From Ahaetulla prasina (taxonomy: Eukaryota; Chordata; Lepidosauria; Squamata; Colubridae), in the NCBI RefSeq assembly GCF_028640845.1, contig NC_080543.1:11125959-11189958 (forward strand): a stretch of DNA of 64,000 nt, read 5' to 3'. The notes beneath the pieces are model-generated. The model had not been told where the DNA came from. It saw nothing but the letters and a program-made list of their open reading frames with translations, and searched no databases. The position numbers were made by a program, and so were the translations under genes. Of the stretch, positions 42,565 to 51,529 are shown in pieces; positions within the stretch are counted from its first letter, which is position 1; every line of letters starts with the position of its first letter.

Positions 42565-42760
42565 CAGGGGTCACCAAGCTTTTGGACTTCAGGGACCACT
42601 AAATTCATAATTTAAAATCTCACGGACCAGTAATATGAATTTTTTAAAAAGATAAATAGTATTTAGTGCAATATAAAAAATGCAAATAATTTTTCTGCAG
42701 GCCACCAAAATTTTCTCATGGACCACCAATGGTCCACGGACCACCAGTTGGTGACCCCTG
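42565..42760 (+). mobile_element. hAT MITE (same family as the Pack-hAT ends)
   Basis: CAGGGGTCACCAAGC to AGTTGGTGACCCCTG, exact 8-bp duplication TTCTAAAG (42557-42564, 42761-42768). It lacks the gene-derived cargo and so represents the empty form of the element at 39622 and 52323. Confidence 0.9.
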
Positions 42761-42890
42761 TTCTAAAGGCCCTCATCTGTCTGCACTCCCTTTTCTTTTA
42801 TCTTTGTTAGGCAGGCCTTGCAAACACACATCTGCCTCCCTTCCTTCTGAGCTTATGCCATAACCTGGCATTTGTACAGCAAATGCCCTG

Positions 42891-43244
42891 TCACCTGTAA
42901 GCCAAGGACTACCTGCAGTATGACTGATGCTCATTTAATGAATGTGAACGCCTCTTTGGCTTTCCCTAAGGGGAAAAATTTCAGCGGGGTCTCTTTGCTG
43001 TTTTGCCAAGTGTTGCAGAAACGCACAAACAAGGAAGTCCGACTCTTATCTTCCTCTCTCCACGAATCTTCTGGTTCACTGCCAACTTTTCAGTGTAACT
43101 GTGCCAGTTTCAGATCGCCATGACTGGAGACAATAAAGAGCGGTTCTTCATAAAGAAGAACACAGCAAAAGCCATAATGTTGACATTCAAAGTTGGCAGC
43201 CCGTCAGCTTCTAGCTTTAGAACAGGGGTCTGCAAACTTGGCTC
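42891..43244. other. MITE right end and unannotated DNA
   Basis: 42893-42918 is the MITE terminus ('gccaaggactacctgcagta') displaced by the LTR insertion; its left part is at about 41400-41466. 43225-43244 is the left end of a foldback hAT (CAGGGGTCTGCAAACTTGG), cut by the next LINE tail. Confidence 0.5.
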
Positions 43245-44100
43245 TTTTATTTATTTATTTATTTATTTATTTTGTCACAACAATATATGTAAGCATCATA
43301 CAGAAAGGTTACATAGTATATAAACATATATATGAGTAAATATTAGGAGGTATAAGCATATATATATAAAGGAAGAAGAAAAGAAAAACAATAGGACAGG
43401 AACGCCAGTTGCGCCCCTTTCTAGATCGGGATGCCTTATGCATGGTCACTCACGCCCTCGTCACTTCTCGCCTGGACTACTGTAACGCTCTCTACATGGG
43501 GCTCCCTTGAGACTTCAGTTAGTTCAGAATGCAGCCACGCGGGTGATAGAGGGAGCCACTCGTGGCTCCCATATAACACCGATCCTGTGCAGGCTGCACT
43601 GGCTACCTGTGGTTTTCCGAGTGCACTTCAAGGTGTTGGTTACCACCTTTAAAGCGCTCCATGGCATAGGACCGGGATATCTTCGGGACCGCCTTCTGTT
43701 ACCACATGCCTCCCACCAGCCGGTACGCTCCCATAGAGAGGGCCTCCTCAGGGTGCCGTCAGCCAAACAGTGTAGGCTGGCGACCCCCAGGGGGATAGCC
43801 TTCTCTGTGGGGGCACCTACCCTCTGGAATGAGCTTCCCCCAGGACTTCGACAACTTCCTGACCTCCGGACCTTTCGCCGCGAGCTTAAAACATATCTAT
43901 TCTTCCGAGCAGGACTGGCTTAATAGGGTTTTTAAACATGGATTTTATTGGGGTTCATTTTATATTTTGTATTGTATTTTAAATTTAGGCTTTTGGAATA
44001 AGTTTTTTAAATAGTGTTTTTATTGAAATGTATTGTATTATTTTATCTGCCTGTTCACCGCCCTGAGTCCTTTGGGAGAAGGGCGGTATAAAAATTAAAC

Positions 44101-44176
<76 letters not shown>

Positions 44177-44257
44177 GGTAGGCACGTTTGTGCGCTTATG
44201 CACGCCCCTTATGGTCCTCTTAGGAATGGGGTGAGGTCAACAGTAGAAAGTTTTTTT
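43245..44257 (-). mobile_element. CR1/L3-like LINE 3' end interrupted by L2
   Basis: 43245-43404 is the reverse complement of the terminal 3' UTR (TTTA array, TTTGTCACAACA, 'aaacaataggacagg'). The adjoining part resumes at 44174 ('ggtaggcacgtttgtgcgct', 'gcacgccccttatggtcctc') and runs to about 44257. The two parts join exactly when 43405-44173 is removed. Confidence 0.85.
43405..44173 (+). mobile_element. L2 LINE 3' end nested in CR1/L3
   Basis: Flanked by AACG on both sides (43401-43404, 44174-44177). The coding remnant has RLQLVQNAATRVIEGATRGS, ILCRLHWLPVVFRVHFKVLV and AFSVGAPTLWNELPPGLRQL. The 3' UTR ends CCGCCCTGAGTCCTTTGGGA and AGGGCGGTATAAAAATTAAA, followed by an ATT array (44101-44173) derived from the tail. 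Confidence 0.9.
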
Positions 44258-44580
44258 TAAGTCCACAAGTCTGCTTTAGAACAATCCCTAGATACTTCAG
44301 CCATCCCAAATATGGAGAAGTTTCCAAAATGGGAATCACAAAAAACATGAAAGAGGACAATGGATGTAAAATGAACGACCAGCGCGGTTGGGTAGCAATT
44401 GACCTCTTCATTCTATGCTTATCTTCCAGGTGCTCCATCGCTGGAGGTTTTCAAGAAGAGACTGGACTGCCAGTTGTCCAGAACGGTATGAGTCTCCTGC
44501 TTGAGATGGGGGTTGGACTAGAAGACCTCCAAGGTCCCTTCCAACCCTATTATTCTATGTTCCATGGTTGAACAGAGAAA
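44258..44580 (+). mobile_element. Unannotated DNA then CR1 3' UTR fragment
   Basis: 44258-44430 is unrecognised. 44431-44575 is a forward CR1 3' UTR ('gtgctccatcgctggaggtt', 'ggttggactagaagacctcc', 'ccttccaaccctattattct'). Confidence 0.6.
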
Positions 44581-44865
44581 ACCACAACTGAACTTCACTG
44601 GATTTCTCTCAAATAGGCCTAGAGAGGATTGCACTGAATCCTGAAATTTTTGAACACCAGTAGACGACTAGGCAGTGGATTCTGTAATGCTTGAATATTA
44701 CAATAGGGCGGTGATGGCGAAACTATGGCATGTGTGCCACAATGGCATGCAAAGCCCTCTCTGCGGGCATGCAAGCCATCGCCCCAGTTCAGCTCCGCTG
44801 TGCATGCATGCGCGCCTCCCACTGGCCAGCTGGTTTTTCTCTGCTGCACAAGTGCAGGGGATGGG

Positions 44866-45002
44866 CAGTGGTGGGATTCAACCAGTTCGCACCACTTCGG
44901 GAGAACCGGTTGTTAATTTTGTGAGCAATTTGGCAAACTGGTTGTTGGAAGAAAACATTAGGGCAGAGAACTGGTTGTTAAATTACTTGAATCCCACCAC
45001 TG
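44866..45002. mobile_element. Nested hAT MITE with perfect 16-bp TIRs
   Basis: 137 bp; first 16 bases CAGTGGTGGGATTCAA and last 16 its exact reverse complement. Exact 8-bp duplication GGGATGGG (44858-44865, 45003-45010). Perfect termini suggest a recent insertion. Confidence 0.95.
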
Positions 45003-45033
45003 GGGATGGGGCGCATGCAGGAGATGTGCGCGC

Positions 45034-45311
45034 CAGTGGTGGGTTTCAATTTTTTTTTTTACCACCGGTTCTGTAGGTGTGGCTTGGTGGGCATGGCAGG
45101 GAAGGATACTGTAAAATCTCCATTCCCACCCCACTCCAGGGGAAGGTTTCTGCAAAATCCCCATTTCCTCCTGATCAGCTGGGACTCGGGAGGCAGAGAA
45201 TAGATGGGGACGGGGCCAGTCAGCGGTGGTATTTACCGGTTCTTCGAACTACTCATAATTTTCACTACCGGTTCTCCAGAACTGATCAGAACCTGCTGAA
45301 ACCCACCTCTG
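45034..45311 (+). mobile_element. Nested hAT MITE, second insertion
   Basis: CAGTGGTGGGTTTCAA to TGAAACCCACCTCTG. Flanks GTGCGCGC (45026-45033) and GTACGTGC (45312-45319) differ at two positions, both explained by CpG decay. The interior matches 32904 and 54877. Confidence 0.85.
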
Positions 45312-45460
45312 GTACGTGCATACGTGAAGTGGGGGGTGGCATTCACACTTTGGGAATTCGGTGCCGAAAAGGTTAGCCACCACTGCAATAGGGGAAGGGG
45401 AGGACAAATTTACAAAAGAAATTTACATAAAGGTCCCTAACGAATTTATTATACCTCCAG

Positions 45461-45476
45461 ACCGCCCTCTTGTGGT
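45461..45476 (-). promoter_or_regulatory. CTCF-like motif
   Basis: The minus strand reads ACCACAAGAGGGCGGT, close to the CTCF core CCASYAGRKGGCRS. It lies in a short repeat-free stretch (45394-45517). Motif match only. Confidence 0.4.
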
Positions 45477-45525
45477 CACTGTAATTTTACTTACGGGAGA
45501 AGATGGAGCTTAGAGTTGCTTAAAG

Positions 45526-45660
45526 CAGGGGTCTCCAATCTTGACAACTTTAAGCCTGGTGGACTTCGACTCCCAGAACTCCCCAGCCAGCTTTGCTGGC
45601 TGGGGAATTCTGGGAGTTGAAGTCCACCAGGCTTAAAGTTGCTAAGGTTGGAGACCCCTG
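45526..45660. mobile_element. Near-perfect palindromic (foldback) hAT MITE
   Basis: 135 bp from CAGGGGTCTCCAATC to AAGGTTGGAGACCCCTG, self-complementary over almost its whole length with a three-base centre (TTT) between CCCCAGCCAGC and GCTGGCTGGGG. Exact 8-bp duplication GCTTAAAG (45518-45525, 45661-45668). Confidence 0.95.
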
Positions 45661-45875
45661 GCTTAAAGAACATCTAAGGAGGCTATGCTCTATCTTGTAT
45701 CTTCTTCTTAAATATCAACTATATTTACTCAAGGATAACAGAATGTGTTTCTATTTTGTCAGGGTCTCAAAAGTGGCTTTCTAGGCTAATATTGAAATAA
45801 AGATGGGTTTCTTGTTTCTGGTTTTTTTTTTTTAACAAGGACATTTATATAAGAGTCTAATACATAGACTAATAA

Positions 45876-46230
45876 AGGGACATGGTGGCTCAGGGGCTAG
45901 GACGTTGAGCTTGTCGATCGAAAGGTCGGCAGCTCAGCGGTTCGAATCCCTAGTGCTGCTGTGTAACGGGGTGAGCTCCCGTTACTTGTCCCAGCTTCTG
46001 CCAACCTAGCAGTTTCGAAATCACGTAAAAATGCAAGTAGAAAAAATAGGGACCGCCTTTGGTGGGAAGGTAACAGCGTTCCGTGCGCCTTTGGCGTTGA
46101 GTCATGCCGGCCACATGACTACAGAGACGTCTTCGGACAGCGCTGGCTCTTCGGCTTTGTAACGGAGATGAGCACCGCCCCCTAGAGTCGGCAATGACTA
46201 GCACGTATGTGCGAGGGGAACCTTTACCTT
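45876..46230 (+). mobile_element. Sauria SINE
   Basis: Head with GGTGGCTCAGGGGCTAG, B box GGTTCGAATCC (about 45939-45949), body 'cccgttacttgtcccagctt' and tail AATGACTAGCACGTATGTG...CCTTTACCTT. More intact than the 10360 and 15489 copies in the head, independent insertion. Confidence 0.9.
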
Positions 46231-46242
46231 ACTAATACAGTG

Positions 46243-46472
46243 GCTCCAGGGCTGCTATTCACCTACCTTCACTAGCGATTCGCAAATGTGAGCGCATGTG
46301 TGCTCACTTCGCTCTGACGCGCCACCTCCACGCATGCGCAAAGCCTTCCATGCGTGCGCAGAATGTAAAAAATGGGACGTGAGGATGTCCAGGCGGGCGG
46401 GTGGAGCCTCCTGCAGCCGCCGCTACTGGTTCACCCGAACCGGACATAACCGGCTAAATACCACCACTAAGT
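46243..46472 (+). mobile_element. hAT-like element
   Basis: 'gctgctattcacctaccttc' and 'ggctaaataccaccacta' are the ends of a family also seen at 54504-54674, with CG-rich alternating purine-pyrimidine interior. The left terminus is uncertain. Confidence 0.55.
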
Positions 46473-46728
46473 GGTTCTTAGTGAAGAGACCCTAAGTGTA
46501 AGTGTTCTGGTTTGCAAAACGAATTGTATCCATCACATGAGTGAAAATTGTAGGGCACACAACTCCTTCCTACCCATCTAATTGCTTCCTAGACCAGTGG
46601 AAGAGATACTAATTCTTCTATTTTTCCCATTAGCTTGGTTTATCTTATGCTTATCTAAAGCTCATACCTCTTAATGTTAGGGTTTAATGTTTGGGTTAAA
46701 TGTTAAATGTTTCTAATGTTCGGTGGAG

Positions 46729-47490
46729 AGGTTGTTTAAAAAATGCTTTTAAAAGGCTCTGACGATCCCAGCTGAGTTGCCTGATCGTCAGAAAAAATGC
46801 TTTTAAAAGAAAACAAAAACCTCTGACGATCAGGCAACTCAGCTGGGATCGTCAGAGCCTTTTATTTTATTTTTTATTTTTTTTATAAAAAAGTTTTATT
46901 TTTACATTCATAACCAACAACTCATCCAATGTACAGTCATATACAATTAGTCGGGCTTGCCCAGTCACCACCCCCCTCCTTTTAACTCTCTTCCCTCGTC
47001 TACCTTCTTCTACTTTCCAGACCTTCCTCTCCTTCTCTTATCTACATCCTCTCCTCCCTCCACCCTCCACCTTCCTTCTCCCTCTTCTACCCCTCTTCCT
47101 TCCTCTTCTCCCTCTTCTCCCCCTCTTCTCCTCTTTCCTACCTCTCTTCCTTTCTCCCTCCCCACCATTCTAAAATGGTAGCTGGGCAGACCCGACCCTA
47201 CATTAATTATATTTATACATCTTCAATAATCCCTGTACATTAACCATCACTTCATCCTCTACCTCAACCCCCAGTTCCCTCCCCTTGCTCCCCACCCCCC
47301 ACCCCGACTTCCCAGAACAAAATGCAGGGTATCAAAACTAACAATCATAATCCAAAATAAATCTTAAATTATAATCTCTAGTCACTCCACACATAATCAC
47401 ACTCTCAATTCCCCTCGTCAGAGCCTTTTAAAAGCATTTTTTTACAACCTCTTCAGCCGAAGAGGTTGTAGAAAAAATGCTTTTAAAAGT
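46729..47490. mobile_element. Foldback element with long arms, split by L1
   Basis: Left arm 46729-46791 (AGGTTGTTTAAAAAATGCTT ... GATCGTCAGA) and right arm 46822-46864 plus 47431-47450 are nearly perfect inverted repeats of about 63 bp with a 30-bp spacer. Each arm contains its own hairpin, CTGACGATC ... GATCGTCAG. A second hairpin (ACAACCTCTTC, 47444-47454, with GAAGAGGTTGT, 47459-47469) and a further copy of 'aaaaaatgcttttaaaag' follow. No coding capacity. An L1 3' end sits in the right arm. I do not recognise the family. Confidence 0.8.
46865..47415 (-). mobile_element. L1 3' UTR inserted in the foldback element
   Basis: A 15-bp duplication CGTCAGAGCCTTTTA (46850-46864, 47416-47430) brackets it. 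The left edge is T-rich (poly(A) on the minus strand) and the body pyrimidine-rich on plus, like the 3' UTR of the L1 at 33574. No ORF2 sequence is recognisable. Confidence 0.8.
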
Positions 47491-47661
47491 AAAAAAAAAA
47501 AAGTTGGCCACGCCCACCCAGTCACATTACCCTCCCCCACCAAGCCATGCCCACTGAACCAGTAGTAACAAATTTTACATTTCACCACTGCCTCAGAGGT
47601 CTTCTAATCCAACCTCAGCAAAGGATCTGTGAGATACATACAGGTAATCCTTGACCGACGA

Positions 47662-48235
47662 TGTCGTGTCCCACTCCTCCACTGACGGCCGGGTCAGGGA
47701 AATCCGAATCAGGCGTGCCTCTGCAGCTCTGCCCAAAGTCCTAGCAAAGTCCTCAGAGCAGGCAGGAGACCAGAAAGTGACTTTAGCAAGATAAGTTTGA
47801 CTTTGCCTGACTCAGAGACTGCCAGAAAGCAGATCCTTTATATAGGCCATGGGGTGTGGCTCCATGACTCAGCACTTATCGAGGCCTGCCCCTCCCTTCC
47901 TTCTGTTGCCTCCGCCTATCCAGTCTTCTGATGCGAGGGTCACTCCAATCAGCAGCTGTTGGAAATAAACTTTCCTCAGGCTCACATGCTGTGGAGGAGG
48001 GGGAGGGGTCTAGCTGCTCCGTTTGCCTGACCATGGAGCCAGGGCTGGGGCCGGGGGATGCTCCCTCCTCTGCAGCCTGCTTGGGCATGGAGCCAGGCTG
48101 GGACCGGGAGGTGCCCCCTCCTCTTCAGCTTGTCTGGGCATGGAGCCAGGGCTGGGGCCGGGAGGCATACATTCCTCCTTGTTCGGGAGCAGATAAGAAG
48201 GCCCCGGCTGCTGTGAGAGCGGGCAAGACATAACA
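47662..48235 (-). mobile_element. Solo LTR, family A
   Basis: TGTCGTGTCCCACTCC...GCAAGACATAACA on the plus strand, exact 5-bp duplication GACGA (47657-47661, 48236-48240). Longer than its relatives because the segment with 'tggagccagggctggggccg' is repeated three times (about 48032-48165). A hAT remnant (47505-47590) lies to the left. Confidence 0.85.
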
Positions 48236-48254
48236 GACGATGACAAGTGAGCCC

Positions 48255-48616
48255 CAAATATTGTTCCTGAGCAAGACAGTAGTAAAGTGAGTTTTGCCCC
48301 GTTTTACGACCTTTCTTGCCACAGTTGGTAAGTGAGACACTGTACTTGTTACGTTAGTAACATGGCTGTTAAGTGAATCTGCCTTCCTCGTTGACGTTGC
48401 TTGTCGGAAAGTTGCAAAAGCCGATCACATGACCCCGGGACATTACAACCGTCATAAATATGAGTCAGTTGCCATGTGTCTGATTTTTGATCGGCTGGCC
48501 ACGGGGATGATGCAATGGTTGTAAGTGTGAAAAATGGTCGTAAGTCCCTTTTTTCAGTGCCGTTGTAACTTCGGATAGTCATTAATCAAATGGTTGTAAG
48601 TTGAGGACTGCCTATA
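48255..48616 (-). mobile_element. TA-flanked MITE
   Basis: 'catggctgttaagtgaatct', 'cattacaaccgtcataaata', 'tgagtcagttgccatgtgtc' and the right end GTAAGTTGAGGACTGCC-TA. It gives a good view of the family sequence interrupted at 14242. Confidence 0.65.
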
Positions 48617-49092
48617 CTTTAGGTCAGGGGTGTCGAACTCGATTTCATTCAGGGCTGCATCAGGGTTGTGTTTTACCTCATGGAGAAGCGGTGGGCGTGG
48701 CCAGGGTGGGCGTGGCCAACTTGCCGTCACTCATGTCAGGGGCGCCTGTGGCCCGAGTGCTCTGCCAGTGAAAACGGGCTCCTGATCTATGTTTTCGGCT
48801 GTGACAGTCTCCTGCAACCCTCTGCGAGTGAAAATGGAGCTCGGGAGGGCTGTGCATGACCCTCGCAAACTCCGTTTTTGGCTAGGATGGCCTCCTGCAG
48901 CCCTCTGCCGTTGAAAACAGAAACCCCCTTTAGGTCCGTTTTTGCTAGTAGAGAGTTGCAAGAGGCTGCCTGGCTAAAAACAGAGCTCTCTGTTTTTGCT
49001 GGCAGAGGCACTGTGGGTCAGACATTTGCTGTTTCCAGGGTGGCCCCACAAGCCAGATCTAAGCACCCCACAGGCAGGATCCAGCCCCCGGG

Positions 49093-50047
49093 CAGGGGTG
49101 GGCTGCTGAGGGTTCACAGGGGTTCAAGAGAAGCTCTAGCTAAGTGTTGTGTCTGCGCCCCCAGAGCCGGGCCCCTTGCCAGAAAGTGACTTGGAAAGTG
49201 AGGGGGAAGGACCATCAGGACTTACCTTGGGAGCACCAGCTTCCCTGGCTCAGCTCCAAGAGCCAGAGGCAGGCCAGGTGGAAGAAATAACGAGGCCTCC
49301 GTCCCCTGACTCTTTCCCCCCCAGGCCACGCCTCCAGACCCAGCTGATGGCAATCAGGCCTGGCTGGACCCTAGGTTTCGTAGGCAGGAGAGGCGGGAAC
49401 AACAGAAGCAGGGGTGGGGCAGGCCTAAGAAGTGCTGAGTCATGGAGCCACACCCCACAGGATATAAAGGCAGCAAGAGCTGCTGTGCCTCTTCGTAGCA
49501 AGCAAATCAACTGCGTAACTAGAGCTGAAGTACTGTTTGTTCCTGGGTGACTCATCGGCATCAAGGGAGATAACAGAGTCACTTGGCAGACGCTCGCTAG
49601 TTTGCTGCCAGAGCTGATAGTGCCGGCTAATTAAGCCATCGCTCGGACGGAGGGGAGGGGGGACAGAACACTAAGATTCTGTGCAGTTCAGAGAATCCCC
49701 AAATTCTTCCCCACCCACCCGGCCCCTCCCAGGAGTTCTCACCAGCCCGTTTTGGATGCAGGTAGGTGCAGGGCATACAAGGAGGCTCGGGGAGGGCAAA
49801 AAACGGGCCTACCTGAAGTTCGGGAAGGCCTGAAACGGGCTTGTTTCCGCCCCCCAGAGGGTCTCCAGAGCCTGGGGAGGCCGTTTTTACTCTCCCAGAG
49901 GCTCGAGGAAAGCTTCTGGAACCTGGGGAGGGCAAAAAAAACCTCTGTCATGGTGCAGGAGGTTGACTAGGCCACATCAACCGTGACCACGCCCACCCAA
50001 CGACTGGACAGAGAACCTGTTGCTAAAATTTTTGAAGCCCACCCCTG
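49093..50047 (+). mobile_element. Nested hAT, interrupted by LTR B
   Basis: CAGGGGTGGGCTG to GAAGCCCACCCCTG with an exact 8-bp duplication CCCCCGGG (49085-49092, 50048-50055). The right part has GGAGGCTCGGGGAGGGCAAA and GGAGGCCGTTTTTACTCTCC, shared with 57420-57620. Confidence 0.85.
49145..49670 (+). mobile_element. Solo LTR, family B
   Basis: TGTTGTGTCTGCGCCC...GGACAGAACA, 526 bp, exact 5-bp duplication CTAAG (49140-49144, 49671-49675). TATA-like AGGATATAAAGG at about 49460. The 133-aa open frame is a chance frame through the LTR. Confidence 0.9.
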
Positions 50048-50083
50048 CCCCCGGGCCTTGAGTTTGACACCCGTGCTGTAGGA

Positions 50084-50732
50084 CTACCAAAATAATTTTG
50101 CTGTCAAAAAGTCTGTGTGGCTTCAGGGAGATTTCGCAAGGATCAACGGTACAAAACCTTCATGTAATTACACGAGAAGCATATAATAGAGGGCAACAAA
50201 TTTAATAAGGAAAATATTTGAAGACTGGAAGGAAAGCCAACCAGAAATTAGTTGATAGGAGTTGATAGAGGAGTGGCTTCTCTAATACAAGGAGAACAAA
50301 TTTGAAATGTGCAAAGTTTGTCATTGGAAGCTTTTTTTTTTTGTGGGGGCGGAGGGGGGGGGCTGTGATGGCTAAAACCTTGGAATAATTCTGCCCTGTT
50401 CCAAAACGTTCTCATTTTCAAATTACTCATTTGTGAGTGAAAAATGCTCATGAATTTTTTTATGTAGCACTTAAAAAGAGCGGCCAGCTGACCTGGAATA
50501 TGGAGTGAATCACTATTATTATTCTCCAATTCCATTAATCTGGAACAGCTAAAGCTAGCTGGGTTTTGTATTCATGTTTTGATGTTGATTAAAAAGCTGT
50601 GAATCATAAAACTAGTGTTAAATTAAATATGAGGTGCCCAACAATGTTTCCCCGCCCCCAATAGGAGTATTTATAATTTGTTTCGAATTTTGGCAGCCAA
50701 AATTCTTTCTAAATCTTTATGGCCGCCCAGTT
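50084..50732. other. Unannotated DNA
   Basis: No repeat or exon recognised, apart from a G-rich stretch near 50342-50360. A candidate repeat-poor intronic or intergenic segment. Confidence 0.5.
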
Positions 50733-50960
50733 AAAATACTGGCGTAGTGGTTAAGGCACCAAGCTAGAAACCTAGAAACTGTGAGTTTTAGTGCTGCCTT
50801 AGGCATGAAATTCAGGTGGGAGACTCTGAGTCAACCAGGAGACTGTGAGTTCTAGTGTTGCCTTAGGCATGAAAGCCAGCTGGAGCACTTTGTGTCAATC
50901 ACCAGGAGACTGTGAGTTCTAGTCCTCCCTTTGGCATGAAAGCCAGTTGGGTATTTGGGG
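50733..50960 (+). mobile_element. tRNA-type SINE with triplicated B-box module
   Basis: Head 'ctggcgtagtggttaaggca' (A-box-like), then the module 'agactgtgagttctagt' with 'gccttaggcatgaaa' three times: about 50778-50815, 50838-50875 and 50905-50945. The intervening 'cagctggagcactttgtgtc' is the usual body of the SINE. The repetition looks like internal tandem duplication. Confidence 0.65.
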
Positions 50961-50984
50961 AATAAGAAGGAAGATAGTTTCTGT

Positions 50985-51174
50985 TGCTCTGTGAAAACAG
51001 ACACAACTGTAAAGGTCAAGGCAAAATTTTTCATCATTAATAGCATTCTGAACCCACCAAGAAAGAATCTAGACCTTTCGAAACATAGCTGTGGTCTCAG
51101 AAGGCAAGTTTATTTATTGATGTTAAGGATGACACAACCATGGTGAGATGCCATCAAAGACAAAATCCCCAAAG
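50985..51174 (-). repeat. Duplicated piece of the downstream 3' UTR
   Basis: Closely similar to 51440-51605: both contain 'ctgaacccaccaagaaag', 'aagtttattta' and 'gatgttaagg', so the reverse polyadenylation signal AATAAA is also duplicated (51109-51114). A CR1/L3 3' end (51175-51415) lies between the copies. Confidence 0.7.
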
Positions 51175-51420
51175 TTTTAACCAAAAACTGTCTACTATTG
51201 ACCTCACCCTATTCCTAAGAGGTCTGTAAGGGGCGTGCATAAGAGCACAAACGTGCCTACTGTTCCTGTCCTATTGTTTTCTTTCATTATATCCAATCAA
51301 TATAGTTATTACATACTTATGCTTATATATATATGCTTATATATTATATAGTTACTTTCATGCTTATGCTTATATATACTGTTGTGACAAAATAAATAAA
51401 TAAAAAATAAATAAAATAAA
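51175..51420 (+). mobile_element. CR1/L3-like LINE 3' end
   Basis: Encodes the last residues (QKLSTIDLTLFLRGL-like) in 'ccaaaaactgtctactattg', then 'ggggcgtgcataagagcaca' and ends GTTGTGACAAAATAAATAAA. Strongly 5'-truncated. Confidence 0.85.
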
Positions 51421-51529
51421 CAATGGTTCACCTAAATAAGACACGAGAGTCTACAGGTCAGTACAAAATTCTGCATCAATAGCATCTGAACCCACCAAGA
51501 AAGCATTCTAGACCATTCAAAACATCGTT

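Larger units (their letters stand above)
41467..42890 (-). mobile_element. Endogenous-retrovirus-type LTR with nested insertions
   Basis: On the minus strand it begins TGACAGGGCATTTGC (42890) and ends AGAGACAACA (41467), with flanks CTTG and CCTG (4 bp, one mismatch). Just upstream of a TATA box (CTGTATAAAAGC, about 41627) the U3-like part has three diverged repeats of about 70 bp, each containing an AGCCAAT or AGCCAAC box. A polyadenylation-like TTTCAATAAGAGG lies near 41546. It is interrupted by a CR1 (41885-42523) and a hAT MITE (42565-42760). Only the LTR is present; no viral gene is encoded. Classification as ERV is inferred from promoter layout. Confidence 0.6.
44709..45385 (+). mobile_element. 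hAT element containing two further hAT elements
   Basis: Outer element of the CAGTGATGGCGAACC family (left end CGGTGATGGCGAAAC, right end AGGTTAGCCACCACTG) with an exact 8-bp duplication CAATAGGG (44701-44708, 45386-45393). It carries two later insertions, listed separately at 44866-45002 and 45034-45311. Confidence 0.9.
48625..50075 (+). mobile_element. hAT element containing a hAT containing an LTR
   Basis: Outer termini CAGGGGTGTCGAACTCG and GAGTTTGACACCCGTG; flanks CTTTAGGT (48617-48624) and CTGTAGGA (50076-50083), six of eight matching. The interior (48700-49080) repeats the phrases 'ctctgccagtgaaaacg' and 'cctgcaaccctctgcgagtg' with variation. No transposase remains. Confidence 0.8.

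Noticed and set aside
44101..44203. Minus-strand poly-Asn frame and the similar poly-Tyr frame at 54303-54515
   Set aside because: Products of ATT/AAT arrays derived from L2 and L1 tails.
49149..49550. 133-aa open frame beginning [21 protein letters not shown], with related frames at 58630 and 56287
   Set aside because: The frames coincide with LTR family B/C copies bounded by 5-bp duplications. Their protein-like look comes from GC-rich LTR sequence; no start context or conserved domain.
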